Assembly (NCBI GenBank): GCA_036490515.1
Contig: DASXDU010000038.1
Span: 124,001-188,000, forward strand
DNA from: Palsa-1150 sp036490515
Lineage (GTDB): Bacteria > Myxococcota_A > Polyangia > Polyangiales > Polyangiaceae
Length of the DNA stretch: 64,000 bases
Direction: 5' to 3'
Shown in pieces: positions 38,166 through 46,058 of the stretch. The notes under the pieces were generated by a model, which saw only the letters and a list, made by a program, of their open reading frames with translations, ran no database searches and was not told the DNA's origin. Each line of letters begins with the position of its first letter. The stretch's first letter is position 1. The position numbers and the translations under genes were made by a program.

Positions 38166-39023
38166 TCACTCGATGATCCCCGAGAAGACGTGGCGCGCGG
38201 GCCCGCGCATGGTGGCCCGACCGTCGACGGCGATGCGCACCTCGAGACGGCCACCGGGTAGCTGCACCGTCACGGCTCTGCCCGCCGGGAGTAGACCCCC
38301 GGCGACGGCAACCGCGACGGCGGCACACGCGCCGGTGCCGCAGGCCATCGTTACGCCGACGCCGCGCTCCCAGACGACGAGGTCGATGCCGTCGCCCTCG
38401 ACGCGCGCGAACTCGACGTTCGTCCCGCGCGGAAAGGCTGCGTGGGTCGCGATGCGAGGGCCGAGGCGCTCGACGTCGCCGCGCGCGAACGTCCCGAAGA
38501 GGACCGCGTGCGGGTTTCCTGCGTCGCCGAGGGCGAGGACGATGGGCTTGCCGTCGACGTCCACCGCGCGCTCGCCGAGGGCGCGGACAATCCCCATGTC
38601 GACGGTGACCTCTCCGTCGTCCCCGACCGCGCAATCGCGTTCGCCGGCGTCTGTCTCGATGCGCAGTGGGCCCGCGGGGTGGGCGCGCTTCGCGGCGAGG
38701 TGGGTCGCGACGCAGCGCAGGCCGTTGCCACACATCTCGGGTACCGAGCCGTCGGCGTTGACGACGCTCATGCGCGCCGCGCATGGCCCTTCGTGCGCGG
38801 GAAGCACGAGCAGGACGCCGTCGGCGCCGACACCGAAGCGACGGTCGCAAAGACGGACGACGCGCTCGACGGAGAGGCCTGCGGCATCGGCCGCCTCGAC
38901 GAGGATGAAGTCGTTGCCGAGCCCTTCGTACTTGTCGAAGTGGAGCGGCGCACCCACGGCGCGAGACGGTAGCACGCGGCCAAGGTCCAGCGTCTCGACC
39001 CCCCTGACGGCTCCCGCGCTCAT
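38166..39023 (-). CDS. dapF: Diaminopimelate epimerase
   Basis: A 285-residue PLP-independent racemase. It converts LL- to meso-diaminopimelate for lysine and peptidoglycan. The two catalytic cysteines are Cys98 in MCGNGLRC and Cys228 in TMACGTGACAAVAVA. The N-terminal landmark LHFDKYEGLGNDFILVE and PRGTNVEFARV are also visible. From the ATG at 39023 there are about 25 extra residues; a GTG at 38957 would give the usual N-terminus. Divergent from aroC with 24 bases between starts. Confidence 0.95.
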   Translation of the reverse strand: MSAGAVRGVETLDLGRVLPSRAVGAPLHFDKYEGLGNDFILVEAADAAGLSVERVVRLCDRRFGVGADGVLLVLPAHEGPCAARMSVVNADGSVPEMCGNGLRCVATHLAAKRAHPAGPLRIETDAGERDCAVGDDGEVTVDMGIVRALGERAVDVDGKPIVLALGDAGNPHAVLFGTFARGDVERLGPRIATHAAFPRGTNVEFARVEGDGIDLVVWERGVGVTMACGTGACAAVAVAVAGGLLPAGRAVTVQLPGGRLEVRIAVDGRATMRGPARHVFSGIIE

Positions 39024-39047
39024 CGCTTCCTGCTAGCGTACGAGGCC

Positions 39048-40214
39048 ATGTCGCGGCTGCGCTGGATGACCGCCGGCGAGTCCCACGGGCCGCGCCTCAC
39101 CGCGGTGGTCGAGGGCATCCCGTCGGGTCTCGCGCTCCTCGCCGAGGACGTCGACGCGGATCTCGCGCGGCGGCAGCGTGGCTACGGCCGGGGCGGCCGG
39201 ATGAAGATCGAGACCGATCGCGTCGAGATCGTCGGTGGTGTGCGCGGCGGCGAGACGCTCGGCTCGCCCATCGCGCTGTCCATCGTGAACCGCGATCACG
39301 CGAACTGGCTGGACCGGATGTCGCCCGCACCCATGCCGGCACCTCTCGAGCCGCTCTCCCGCCCGCGCCCGGGGCACGCTGACCTCGCGGGGGGGATGAA
39401 GCACGACCGGCACGACCTCCGGGACGTGCTCGAGCGAGCCAGCGCGAGAGAGACGGCCTCGCGGACTGCGGTGGGTGCCGTGTCTCGAAAGCTGCTCGCA
39501 GCGGTCGGGGTAGACGTGTTCGCGCACGTGGTGGCGATCGGGCCGGTGGAGACGCCTGCACTCGATCTTCTTCCCGACGAGGCCCGCGCCCGTTCCCACG
39601 CGAGTGACCTCGCGTGTGTCGACGCCTCCGCGGAGGCCGCGATGCGTACGGCGATCCGCGATGCCGCGCACGCAGGGGACACCCTCGGCGGCGTCTTCGA
39701 AGTGGTTGCGACGGGCGTCCCGCCGGGCCTCGGAAGCCACGTGCAATGGGACCGCAAGCTCGACGGACGACTCGCGCAGGCGCTGATGAGCATCCAGGCG
39801 ATCAAGGGGGTCGAGATCGGCGCGGGCTTCGGGGCCGCCCGGACGCGCGGGTCAGGCGTCCACGACCCGATCCACTACGACATCGCCGCCCGGCGCTTCA
39901 CGCGACCATCGAACCGCGCCGGCGGGCTCGAGGGAGGCATCACGAACGGGATGCCCGTGGTTTGCCGCGCAGCGATGAAACCCATCGCGACGCTGAAGAA
40001 GGCGCTCGACAGCGTGGACGTGCGCACCAAGGAGCCCTTCCAGGCAGCGTTCGAGCGGAGTGACGTGTGCGCCGTCGCCGCCGCGAGCGTGGTTGGCGAG
40101 GCGATGGTGTGCATCGTTCTGGCGGACGCGGTGCTCGAGAAGTTCGCGGGCGACTCGATGACCGAGCTCCTGCGCAACGTGGACGGCTACCGACGGCAGT
40201 TGGCGGAGTACTGA
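39048..40214 (+). CDS. aroC: Chorismate synthase
   Basis: A 388-residue FMN-dependent enzyme making chorismate from EPSP, the last step of the shikimate pathway. Signatures: WMTAGESHGPRLTAVVEGIP at the start, RRQRGYGRGGRMKIE, SRPRPGHADLAGGMKHDRHDLRDVLERASARETA, KGVEIGAGF, and NRAGGLEGGITNGMPVVCRAAMKP near the end. Full length. It is followed after two bases by the aroK-aroB fusion, making a two-gene aromatic operon. Confidence 0.97.
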   Translation: MSRLRWMTAGESHGPRLTAVVEGIPSGLALLAEDVDADLARRQRGYGRGGRMKIETDRVEIVGGVRGGETLGSPIALSIVNRDHANWLDRMSPAPMPAPLEPLSRPRPGHADLAGGMKHDRHDLRDVLERASARETASRTAVGAVSRKLLAAVGVDVFAHVVAIGPVETPALDLLPDEARARSHASDLACVDASAEAAMRTAIRDAAHAGDTLGGVFEVVATGVPPGLGSHVQWDRKLDGRLAQALMSIQAIKGVEIGAGFGAARTRGSGVHDPIHYDIAARRFTRPSNRAGGLEGGITNGMPVVCRAAMKPIATLKKALDSVDVRTKEPFQAAFERSDVCAVAAASVVGEAMVCIVLADAVLEKFAGDSMTELLRNVDGYRRQLAEY

Positions 40215-40216
40215 CC

Positions 40217-41794
40217 ATGCGAAGCGTCGTCCTCAGCGGCTTCATGGCGACGGGAAAAAGCACGGTAGGCCCGCGCGTGGCTGCGCGCCTGGGGCTTCCT
40301 TTCGTGGACACGGATGCGGAGATCGAGCGCGAGTCAGCTCGAACCGTGCCGGAGATCTGGCGTGCAGAGGGTGAGACGGCTTTCCGGCAGAGAGAGGCGG
40401 TACTCGTCGAGCGCCTCCTTACGGACGAGGTGCCGCGCGTCCTGGCCTTCGGCGGTGGAACCGTGACGGTCGCCCGAACACGCCGGCTCGCGCTCGACCG
40501 GGCCCTGATCGTTACGCTGACCGCGTCTGCCGAGACCATCGCCGGCCGCGTCGCCGAGCTCTCAAACCGGCCGAACCTCGGCGTAGGCGGCGATCCCGTG
40601 GGGCGCGCGAACGAACTCCTGGCCGAACGGGCCGACGCGTACGGAGAGGCACATCTTTCCCTCGCAAGCGACGGCGAAGACGTCGAGGCGCTCGTCGACT
40701 CGGTGGTCACATTGGTCGAGCGCGACCCCATCGTCGTCCCGCTGGGAACGCGCAGCTACACGGTGGACATCTGTGACGGTGAAGCCGCCCGGCTGACGGA
40801 CGCGCTCGCCCGCCTCGGCCCCTCGAGCGTCGTTCTGGTCACCGATTCAAACGTCACGCGGGCGCGCGGTGCCACGATCCACGCGGCCCTGGATGCGCTC
40901 GCGGTCGACGTATTCACGGTCGTGCTTCCTCCGGGCGAGTCGCGCAAGACACTCGCCTCCGTTTCCACCATTTGGGATGCCGCTCTCGGCGCCGGCGTCG
41001 ACCGGGACGCGCTCGTCGTCGCGGTCGGCGGAGGGGTGGTCGGTGATCTCGCGGGCTTCGCGGCGGCTTGCCTACTGCGGGGCGTGCGCTTCGTCCAGGT
41101 GCCCACGACCTTGCTAGCGATCGTCGACGCCTCCGTCGGTGGTAAGACCGGGTTCGATCACCCAGCTGGAAAGAACCTCGTCGGCGCTTTCCACCAGCCG
41201 AGCGCCGTCGTGGCAGACCTCGCGCACCTCGAAACGTTGCCGATCCGCGAACTGCGGTCGGGCCTCGGCGAGGTGGTCAAGATCGCTCTCACTTCGGACG
41301 GTGACCTCCTCGCACGGCTGGAACGCGATGCCGTCGCTCTCTCCCGCGGCGACCACGGGGCGCTCGTTCCGGTGGTGCGCGCAGCGATCGAGGCCAAGGT
41401 GCGGGTCGTGCGAGACGACGAACGCGAGTCGGGGGCGCGCGCTCTCCTCAACCTCGGGCACACGGTCGGGCACGCCCTCGAGACGCACGGGGCCTACGCG
41501 CGCTGGCTCCACGGAGAGGCCGTGGCGGTGGGGATCGTGGCGGAGCTCGAAGCAGCGTCGCGCCTGGGGTGGACCCCGCCGGCCCTGGCCGGGCGCGTCG
41601 CGGCGCTGCTCGTGGCACTCGGGCTCCAGGGGCGGGTCGCGCCATCGGACCTGGCGGCCGCCTGGTCCCACGTCGCGAGCGACAAGAAGCGTGTCGGGCG
41701 GTCGGTGCGGCTGCCGGTCGTTACAGCTCCGGGGGAGTCGCGGGTCGAGCGTGTGAGACTGGATGCGCTTCGAGGCGCCCTATTTCCTACCTGA
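40217..41794 (+). CDS. aroKB: Fused shikimate kinase / 3-dehydroquinate synthase
   Basis: 525 residues from ATG 40217. Residues 1-165 are shikimate kinase: P-loop GFMATGKST, DTDAEIERESARTVPEIW, FRQREA, FGGGTV and a LID-region Arg. From about 175 to the end it is 3-dehydroquinate synthase (AroB): VLPPGESRKTLASVSTIWDA, VAVGGGVVGDLAGFAAACLLRGVRFVQVPTTLLAIVDASVGGKTG, metal ligands in SGLGEVVKIAL and NLGHTVGHALET with HGEAVAVGI. Both domains look intact. The two steps are not consecutive in the pathway, so the benefit is probably co-regulation. Such AroK-AroB fusions occur in scattered bacteria. It starts two bases after aroC. Confidence 0.95.
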   Translation: MRSVVLSGFMATGKSTVGPRVAARLGLPFVDTDAEIERESARTVPEIWRAEGETAFRQREAVLVERLLTDEVPRVLAFGGGTVTVARTRRLALDRALIVTLTASAETIAGRVAELSNRPNLGVGGDPVGRANELLAERADAYGEAHLSLASDGEDVEALVDSVVTLVERDPIVVPLGTRSYTVDICDGEAARLTDALARLGPSSVVLVTDSNVTRARGATIHAALDALAVDVFTVVLPPGESRKTLASVSTIWDAALGAGVDRDALVVAVGGGVVGDLAGFAAACLLRGVRFVQVPTTLLAIVDASVGGKTGFDHPAGKNLVGAFHQPSAVVADLAHLETLPIRELRSGLGEVVKIALTSDGDLLARLERDAVALSRGDHGALVPVVRAAIEAKVRVVRDDERESGARALLNLGHTVGHALETHGAYARWLHGEAVAVGIVAELEAASRLGWTPPALAGRVAALLVALGLQGRVAPSDLAAAWSHVASDKKRVGRSVRLPVVTAPGESRVERVRLDALRGALFPT

Positions 41795-41920
41795 TCGCGG
41801 TCGAGGGCGCTCCACGCTTGCAGCTTTTTGGCGCTTTGACTCGCCGGGAAGTAGGCTTTGTTCATTGGTGTCACTTTTCGTCCGCGCGTCCGCTCGGCGG
41901 ATGCCTCACGGAGGAACGTC

Positions 41921-42730
41921 ATGAAGCGCGTCTGGGGCAAGGTCATCGCGGCCGTCTCGCTGCTCGGGTGCGGCGTCGCGTCGATGGCGGCGTGCAAGCA
42001 CGACGACAGCACACTCTTCGTGGAAGATGTCCTCCTCGCGCCGCTGGTGACCAGCGGCCAGCAGTGCTTGTTCACGAACGATCCCACGCAGCCGCACATC
42101 TCCTCGGGTGTGCTCGACTACGGCCTGCGCCAAGAGTACGACCCGACCTACCTCATCGGCAACCAGTCGGTTCCCGAGGTGAACTCGCAACAGCTCCAGA
42201 CGGAGACGAACATCATTACCGTCCAGGGCGCGATCGTGCGGATCACCGACTCGAGCGGCACGCAACTCGCGACGTTCACCCGACTGGCGTCGGCCACCGT
42301 GTATCCGTCTTCGGGGAGCGTGCCCGGCTATGCGCCAATCACGGTCACCACCATCGACTCGACCACGCTCGCGACGAGCGCCGAGGTCCAGGGCACGATC
42401 ATGAGCAACGGGACCTTTCGGGTGGTGACGTACGTGAAGTTCTTCGGTCAGACGACCGGCGGTAACTACATCGAGTCCGACGAGTTCGAGTTTCCGGTCG
42501 ACGTCTGCTACGGGTGCCTCGTGGGCTACTCCGCGGCAGATGAGAATCCCCAAGCAAAGACGCCGAACTGCCTGCTGGCGGGGGCGAGCGCCAGCACGTC
42601 GCTGCCGTCCCCGTGCGTCCCGGGCCAGGATTTCACGTTGGATTGCTCGCAATGCCTGGGGCTTGCCGTCTGCCAGGGCCAGTATGCGACCCAGACGTTC
42701 GACGCCGGCACCGACGCCGCCGGCGAGTGA
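41921..42730 (+). CDS. Cys-rich secreted lipoprotein of unknown function
   Basis: 269 residues from ATG 41921, preceded by GGAGGAA. The signal sequence MKRVWGKVIAAVSLLGCGVA offers two lipoboxes (SLLGC at Cys17 or SMAAC at Cys25). The mature protein is beta-rich. Its C-terminal third holds several cysteine pairs (VDVCYGCLVG, NCLLAG, SPCVPGQDFTLDCSQCLGLAVCQG), suggesting disulfide cross-links outside the cytoplasm. No family recognised. It follows aroKB by 126 bases and ends in a perfect hairpin. Confidence 0.75.
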   Translation: MKRVWGKVIAAVSLLGCGVASMAACKHDDSTLFVEDVLLAPLVTSGQQCLFTNDPTQPHISSGVLDYGLRQEYDPTYLIGNQSVPEVNSQQLQTETNIITVQGAIVRITDSSGTQLATFTRLASATVYPSSGSVPGYAPITVTTIDSTTLATSAEVQGTIMSNGTFRVVTYVKFFGQTTGGNYIESDEFEFPVDVCYGCLVGYSAADENPQAKTPNCLLAGASASTSLPSPCVPGQDFTLDCSQCLGLAVCQGQYATQTFDAGTDAAGE

Positions 42731-42746
42731 GCGCCGCGCGGCGCTC
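42729..42746. terminator. Perfect palindrome at the lipoprotein stop
   Basis: GAGCGCCGCGCGGCGCTC, an 18-base perfect dyad, starts in the stop codon and forms a seven-base-pair stem with a four-base loop. No T-run, but the position fits a terminator. Confidence 0.55.
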
Positions 42747-43197
42747 TCCGCGCGTGTCACGTTGGGATCGTCGCCACCGACGTCTTGGGGGAACGAAAGC
42801 CGCAGTCGCGGAACCGCAGGCCAGCGCGGGGTTCCCATCCGGGGAGACCTCAGCGGTGGCATGGCCTGGCTGATGCCGGTCCGGGAGTGATTCCCCGATC
42901 ATGGTGTCTGCGGGGGCATTCGCCAGGGAGCCGCGGGTGCCGTCGGGCCCAGGCGTCGAGGGGACGCTGTTTCGCCGCTCCCGGAGCTCTATGTAGGGGA
43001 TGGCCTTCGGAATCTTCGCATAGACCCGCTGGGCTGCGGACGAGTCTACGCTGGACGTGGTCCTAGGGGTTCGCATCGACGGCGAAGTTGATCGCGCTGC
43101 CTACCCTGCACCTCTCGGGGGCGTTGGGGCACTGACGACGGCAATCACGGGCATCGGGCGCGTGAGGGAGCCGTGATAGGCTCGGGCGAGACTCGCC
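42747..43197. other. Intergenic region before zapA, possible structured RNA
   Basis: About 450 bases without a credible gene. Possible stems: GCCACCG (42773) with CGGTGGC (42854), and TCCGGGAG (42880) with CTCCCGGA (42978) closing about 90 bases that contain GCGTC-GAGGG-GACGC. In many Proteobacteria the 6S RNA gene neighbours zapA, so this is a place to look. I could not match 6S, tmRNA, RNase P or SRP RNA signatures. Confidence 0.3.
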
Positions 43198-43509
43198 ATG
43201 GACCGACGCACCGTCGAGCTGCGGATCGCAGGGCAGAGCTACCGACTCGTCAGCTCTGCACCGCCCGAGGAGCTCCGTCGGCTCGCCGAGGTCGTGGATG
43301 ACAAGCTTTCCGAGATGGATCCGCGCGGGCGAACGCAGCCCCAGGCGCTCTTGCTCGCTGCGCTGGCGTTGGCGCATGACGTGGAGAACGAGCGTTCGCA
43401 GCGAGAAGCCCTGGAGCGCAAGACGCGCGACGTCCTCCGTCGGGTGCTGGTCCGGATTGACGACGCCCTTGAGCCGCTCGAGGCGGGTGCATCGGCGCCG
43501 GGAGAGTGA
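43198..43509 (+). CDS. zapA: Cell division protein ZapA-like
   Basis: A 103-residue protein. The N-terminal beta hairpin and first helix (MDRRTVELRIAGQSYRLVSS, EELRRLAEVVDDKLSEMD) match the ZapA globular head. The C-terminal helix (ALLLAALALAHDVENERSQR and following ERKTRDVLRRVL) would form the coiled coil that bundles FtsZ filaments. Its TGA overlaps the GTG start of bioF, so translation is probably coupled. The family call rests on pattern and length. Confidence 0.85.
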   Translation: MDRRTVELRIAGQSYRLVSSAPPEELRRLAEVVDDKLSEMDPRGRTQPQALLLAALALAHDVENERSQREALERKTRDVLRRVLVRIDDALEPLEAGASAPGE

Positions 43510-44633
43510 CGTTTCACGTGAAACATGAGGTCCCTCCTGGGCTGGCCTTCCTCGCGTCCGCTCTGACCCAACTTCGCGAGCAGGATCTGTTCCGGGAGCG
43601 GTCGGCCGCAGCGTCGGCCCCGCCCGCCCGGTGCTTCGCATCGAATGACTATCTCGCCCTCGCTCGCGAGCTTCCGCCGCGTGATGCGGCTGGTGCGGGC
43701 GCGTCCCGCCTCGTGACCGGAGATCTTCCGGTGCACGCGCGGCTGGAGGCCGCGGCCGCGGGCCTCGTGGGACAGCCTGCCGCGCTCGCGTTCACGAGCG
43801 GATATGCCGCCAACGTCGGCGCGCTTTCAGCACTTGCTGGCTCCGGGGACCTTGTCGTGAGCGACGCCCTGAACCATGCCTCGATCATTGACGGGATCCG
43901 GCTCTCGCGCGCGCGTGTTGCGGTCGTGCCCCACCTGGATGTGGCGGCCGTGGAAGGCGCGTTGCGACGCCGCAGCGAGGCCCGCGCCTTCGTCGTGACG
44001 GAGTCGTATTTCAGCATGGATGGGGACAGCCCCGATCTCTGCAGCCTTCGGGCAGTTTGCGACGCCCACGGCGCCGCGCTGCTGGTCGACGAGGCGCACG
44101 CGCTGGGCGTCCTGGGCCCCGAAGGTCGCGGTGTTTGTGCAGGGGCAGGCGTGCGCGCCGATGTGGTCGTGGGGACGTTCGGGAAGGCATTTGGGGCAGC
44201 AGGCGCCTTCGTCGCGGGCTGCCCCGAGCTCATTGCGTGGCTTTGGAACCGAGCCCGCTCCTTCGTCTTCTCTACGGGGCTCAGCCCGGCCGTGGCCACC
44301 GCTGCCCTGCAGGGGATGGACAGGGCCAGGACCGAGCCTTGGAGGCGGGCTGCCGCCACGGAATGGGCGGGGAAGCTTCGGCGCGGCCTCGAGACGCTCG
44401 GCCACGCCGCGACCGGATACGGACACGTCATTCCCTGGGTCGTGGGAGAGCCGGCCGTCGCCCTGGAGGTGGCTCGGTCAGTCCGCACCCTCGGGCTCGA
44501 TGTCCGCGCAATCCGGCCGCCGTCCGTACCCGCAGGTACGGCGCGGCTCAGGCTGACAGCGACCGCGGCCCACAGTGCGGCGGTCGTCGAGGAGCTCCTC
44601 GCGGCCATTGCCGCGGCGGTTGACGGCCGATGA
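43506..44633 (+). CDS. bioF: 8-amino-7-oxononanoate synthase
   Basis: A 375-residue PLP enzyme (alpha-oxoamine synthase family) joining pimeloyl thioester and alanine in biotin synthesis. Landmarks: ASNDYLALA near the N-terminus, GASRLVTGDLPVHARLE, ALNHASIIDGIRLSRA, VVTESYFSMDGD, LVDEAHALGVLGPEGRG and PLP Lys227 in GTFGKAFGAAGAF. The start is GTG 43506, overlapping the zapA stop; no other start is available. The first codons (MTFHVKH) are a parS site (43510-43525), so the N-terminus seems added by or built over a ParB-binding sequence. bioD overlaps its stop (ATGA). Confidence 0.95.
   Translation: MTFHVKHEVPPGLAFLASALTQLREQDLFRERSAAASAPPARCFASNDYLALARELPPRDAAGAGASRLVTGDLPVHARLEAAAAGLVGQPAALAFTSGYAANVGALSALAGSGDLVVSDALNHASIIDGIRLSRARVAVVPHLDVAAVEGALRRRSEARAFVVTESYFSMDGDSPDLCSLRAVCDAHGAALLVDEAHALGVLGPEGRGVCAGAGVRADVVVGTFGKAFGAAGAFVAGCPELIAWLWNRARSFVFSTGLSPAVATAALQGMDRARTEPWRRAAATEWAGKLRRGLETLGHAATGYGHVIPWVVGEPAVALEVARSVRTLGLDVRAIRPPSVPAGTARLRLTATAAHSAAVVEELLAAIAAAVDGR
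43510..43525. other. parS site inside bioF
   Basis: CGTTTCACGTGAAACA matches the bacterial ParB-binding consensus TGTTTCACGTGAAACA at 15 of 16 positions; the inner 14 bases are a perfect palindrome. It begins one base after the bioF GTG start codon region and encodes Phe-His-Val-Lys-His. Confidence 0.9.
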
Positions 44634-45313
44634 GCGGCCGCCTGCTGGTCGTAACGGGCACGGGGACGGAGATCGGCAAGACCCATCTCGCGGAAGCACT
44701 CCTTCTAAGGTTGGCGCGCACCGGACTCCGGGTATTCGGTGCGAAACCAATCGAGAGCGGGGTAGGCGTAGGCCGCTCGGACGCCGACCGCCTCGCCAGC
44801 GCTTCTTCGTTCCACGTGAAACATCCCCGCCTGGCCCTCCGGGCGCCCGTCTCTCCGCATCTCGCGGCCCGTCGCGAGCACACCCACGTGGACCTTCCGG
44901 TGCTCGCGGCAGGCCTCCTCGATGCCCGAAACGGCATCGACCTCCTACTCGTCGAGCTTCCGGGCGGCCTCTTCACGCCTCTCGACGACGACGCGCTGAA
45001 CGTCGACTTCCTTCGCCTGCTCCCCTGCGACGACGTCCTCCTCGTCGCACCCGACCGCCTTGGCGTCCTCCACGATGTCCTCGCCACAACGCATGCCGCG
45101 CCCGACCTCGCCTTCTCGGGCATCGTGCTCGTCGCTCCCTCCCTACCCGACGCGTCGACCGGCACGAACGCCGACGAACTTCGCCGCTTCACCGGCATTC
45201 GGGTCCTTGCCACCGTGCCTCGCGCCCTCCCCGCGGAGCTCGCCCTATACCCTGCCGTCGACGCTATCGTCCGCGCCCTTCGCCTTGCACGGCGCGACCT
45301 CGATCCAACGTGA
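44630..45313 (+). CDS. bioD: Dethiobiotin synthetase
   Basis: A 227-residue P-loop enzyme closing the ureido ring of dethiobiotin with CO2 and ATP. Evidence: VVTGTGTEIGKTHLAEALLL (P-loop), GAKPIESGVG (substrate Lys), VELPGGLFTPLDD, VLLVAPDRLGVLHDVLAT. Full length is in the normal range. Its ATG overlaps the bioF stop, and its 3' end overlaps the convergent ABC ATPase gene by 50 bases. A second parS site lies in frame at codons for FHVKH. bioA and bioB are not in the window. Confidence 0.93.
   Translation: MSGRLLVVTGTGTEIGKTHLAEALLLRLARTGLRVFGAKPIESGVGVGRSDADRLASASSFHVKHPRLALRAPVSPHLAARREHTHVDLPVLAAGLLDARNGIDLLLVELPGGLFTPLDDDALNVDFLRLLPCDDVLLVAPDRLGVLHDVLATTHAAPDLAFSGIVLVAPSLPDASTGTNADELRRFTGIRVLATVPRALPAELALYPAVDAIVRALRLARRDLDPT
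44808..44823. other. parS site inside bioD
   Basis: CGTTCCACGTGAAACA agrees with TGTTNCACGTGAAACA except for the first base. It is read in the same frame as the bioF site (Phe-His-Val-Lys-His), about 1.3 kb from it. Confidence 0.85.
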
Positions 45314-45914
45314 GTACCCGCGCCCCAAGCTCGTCGGCGAACGCCGCGTCGTGTGTCACGACGACGACCACCGCACCCTTCCGGGCCTCCTCTGCCACGA
45401 CCGCCTCCAAGCGCTCGACGCCCGCTCGATCCAGACCGGTCGTCGGCTCGTCGAGGAGGAGGAGCCGCGGTTCGTGCACGAGCGCTCGCGCGAGGGCCAC
45501 CCGCTGCCGTTGCCCTCGCGAGTACGTCCGTAGACTGCGGTCCGCGAACGCACCGAGCTCAAAGCGGGTCGACGCCCGCTCGAAGGCAGCCGCGGGGTCC
45601 AAGCCATGGAGCCTCGCGGCGAGCTCGATGTTCTGCCGGCCCGTGAGGTCTGGATAGCAGAGCGACTCGTGACCGAGCCAGCCGAGCGTTCCACGTACCT
45701 TGGCCCGGCGTCTCCCCAGCTCGCCGTGATCGACGCTGCCCGACGTCGCCCGCACGAGGGTTCCGACGATCGCCAGGAGCGTCGACTTTCCCGAGCCGTT
45801 CGGCCCGGCGACGACGTTGACGCCGCCGCTCGCGAACCGCCACGACAGGCCGACGAGCGCGCGAACGGATCCGTACGTCTTCGTGACGTTGCGGAGCTCG
45901 ACGACGACCGACAC
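45264..45914 (-). CDS. ABC transporter ATPase, CcmA-like (haem exporter type)
   Basis: 216 residues from a GTG at 45914 (MSVVVELRNVTKTYGSVRAL). Walker A GPNGSGKST, Q-loop region GWLGHESLCYPDLTGRQNIEL, Walker B LLLLDEPTTGLD and His in VVTHDAAF are intact; the signature is SRGQRQRV instead of LSGGQ. Size and the LTGRQNIELAARLHGL region resemble CcmA, the ATPase of the CcmAB complex in cytochrome c maturation. No ccmB or ccmC sits beside it, although ccmF lies 16 kb away in the window. The 3' end overlaps bioD on the other strand by 50 bases. A generic small ABC ATPase is possible. Confidence 0.8.
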   Translation of the reverse strand: MSVVVELRNVTKTYGSVRALVGLSWRFASGGVNVVAGPNGSGKSTLLAIVGTLVRATSGSVDHGELGRRRAKVRGTLGWLGHESLCYPDLTGRQNIELAARLHGLDPAAAFERASTRFELGAFADRSLRTYSRGQRQRVALARALVHEPRLLLLDEPTTGLDRAGVERLEAVVAEEARKGAVVVVVTHDAAFADELGARVLTLDRGRAVQGEGRGR

Positions 45915-46058
45915 GGCAGGCTCTGGCTCGCATCTTCGGTCCGCATCGGCCGGCGAGCAAGGAAGGCGCGCGAGGACACGTCCTCGTCCGCCACGCTGGC
46001 CGCCCGCCTGGCGCCCACGCAGCGCTTTCCACGGGCGACGCCGTGCTACTCTGGCTGC

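Noticed and set aside
42633..43076. 147-residue minus-strand ORF in the pre-zapA gap
   Set aside because: Arg/Pro-rich composition, overlap with the lipoprotein end, and no ribosome site or motif.
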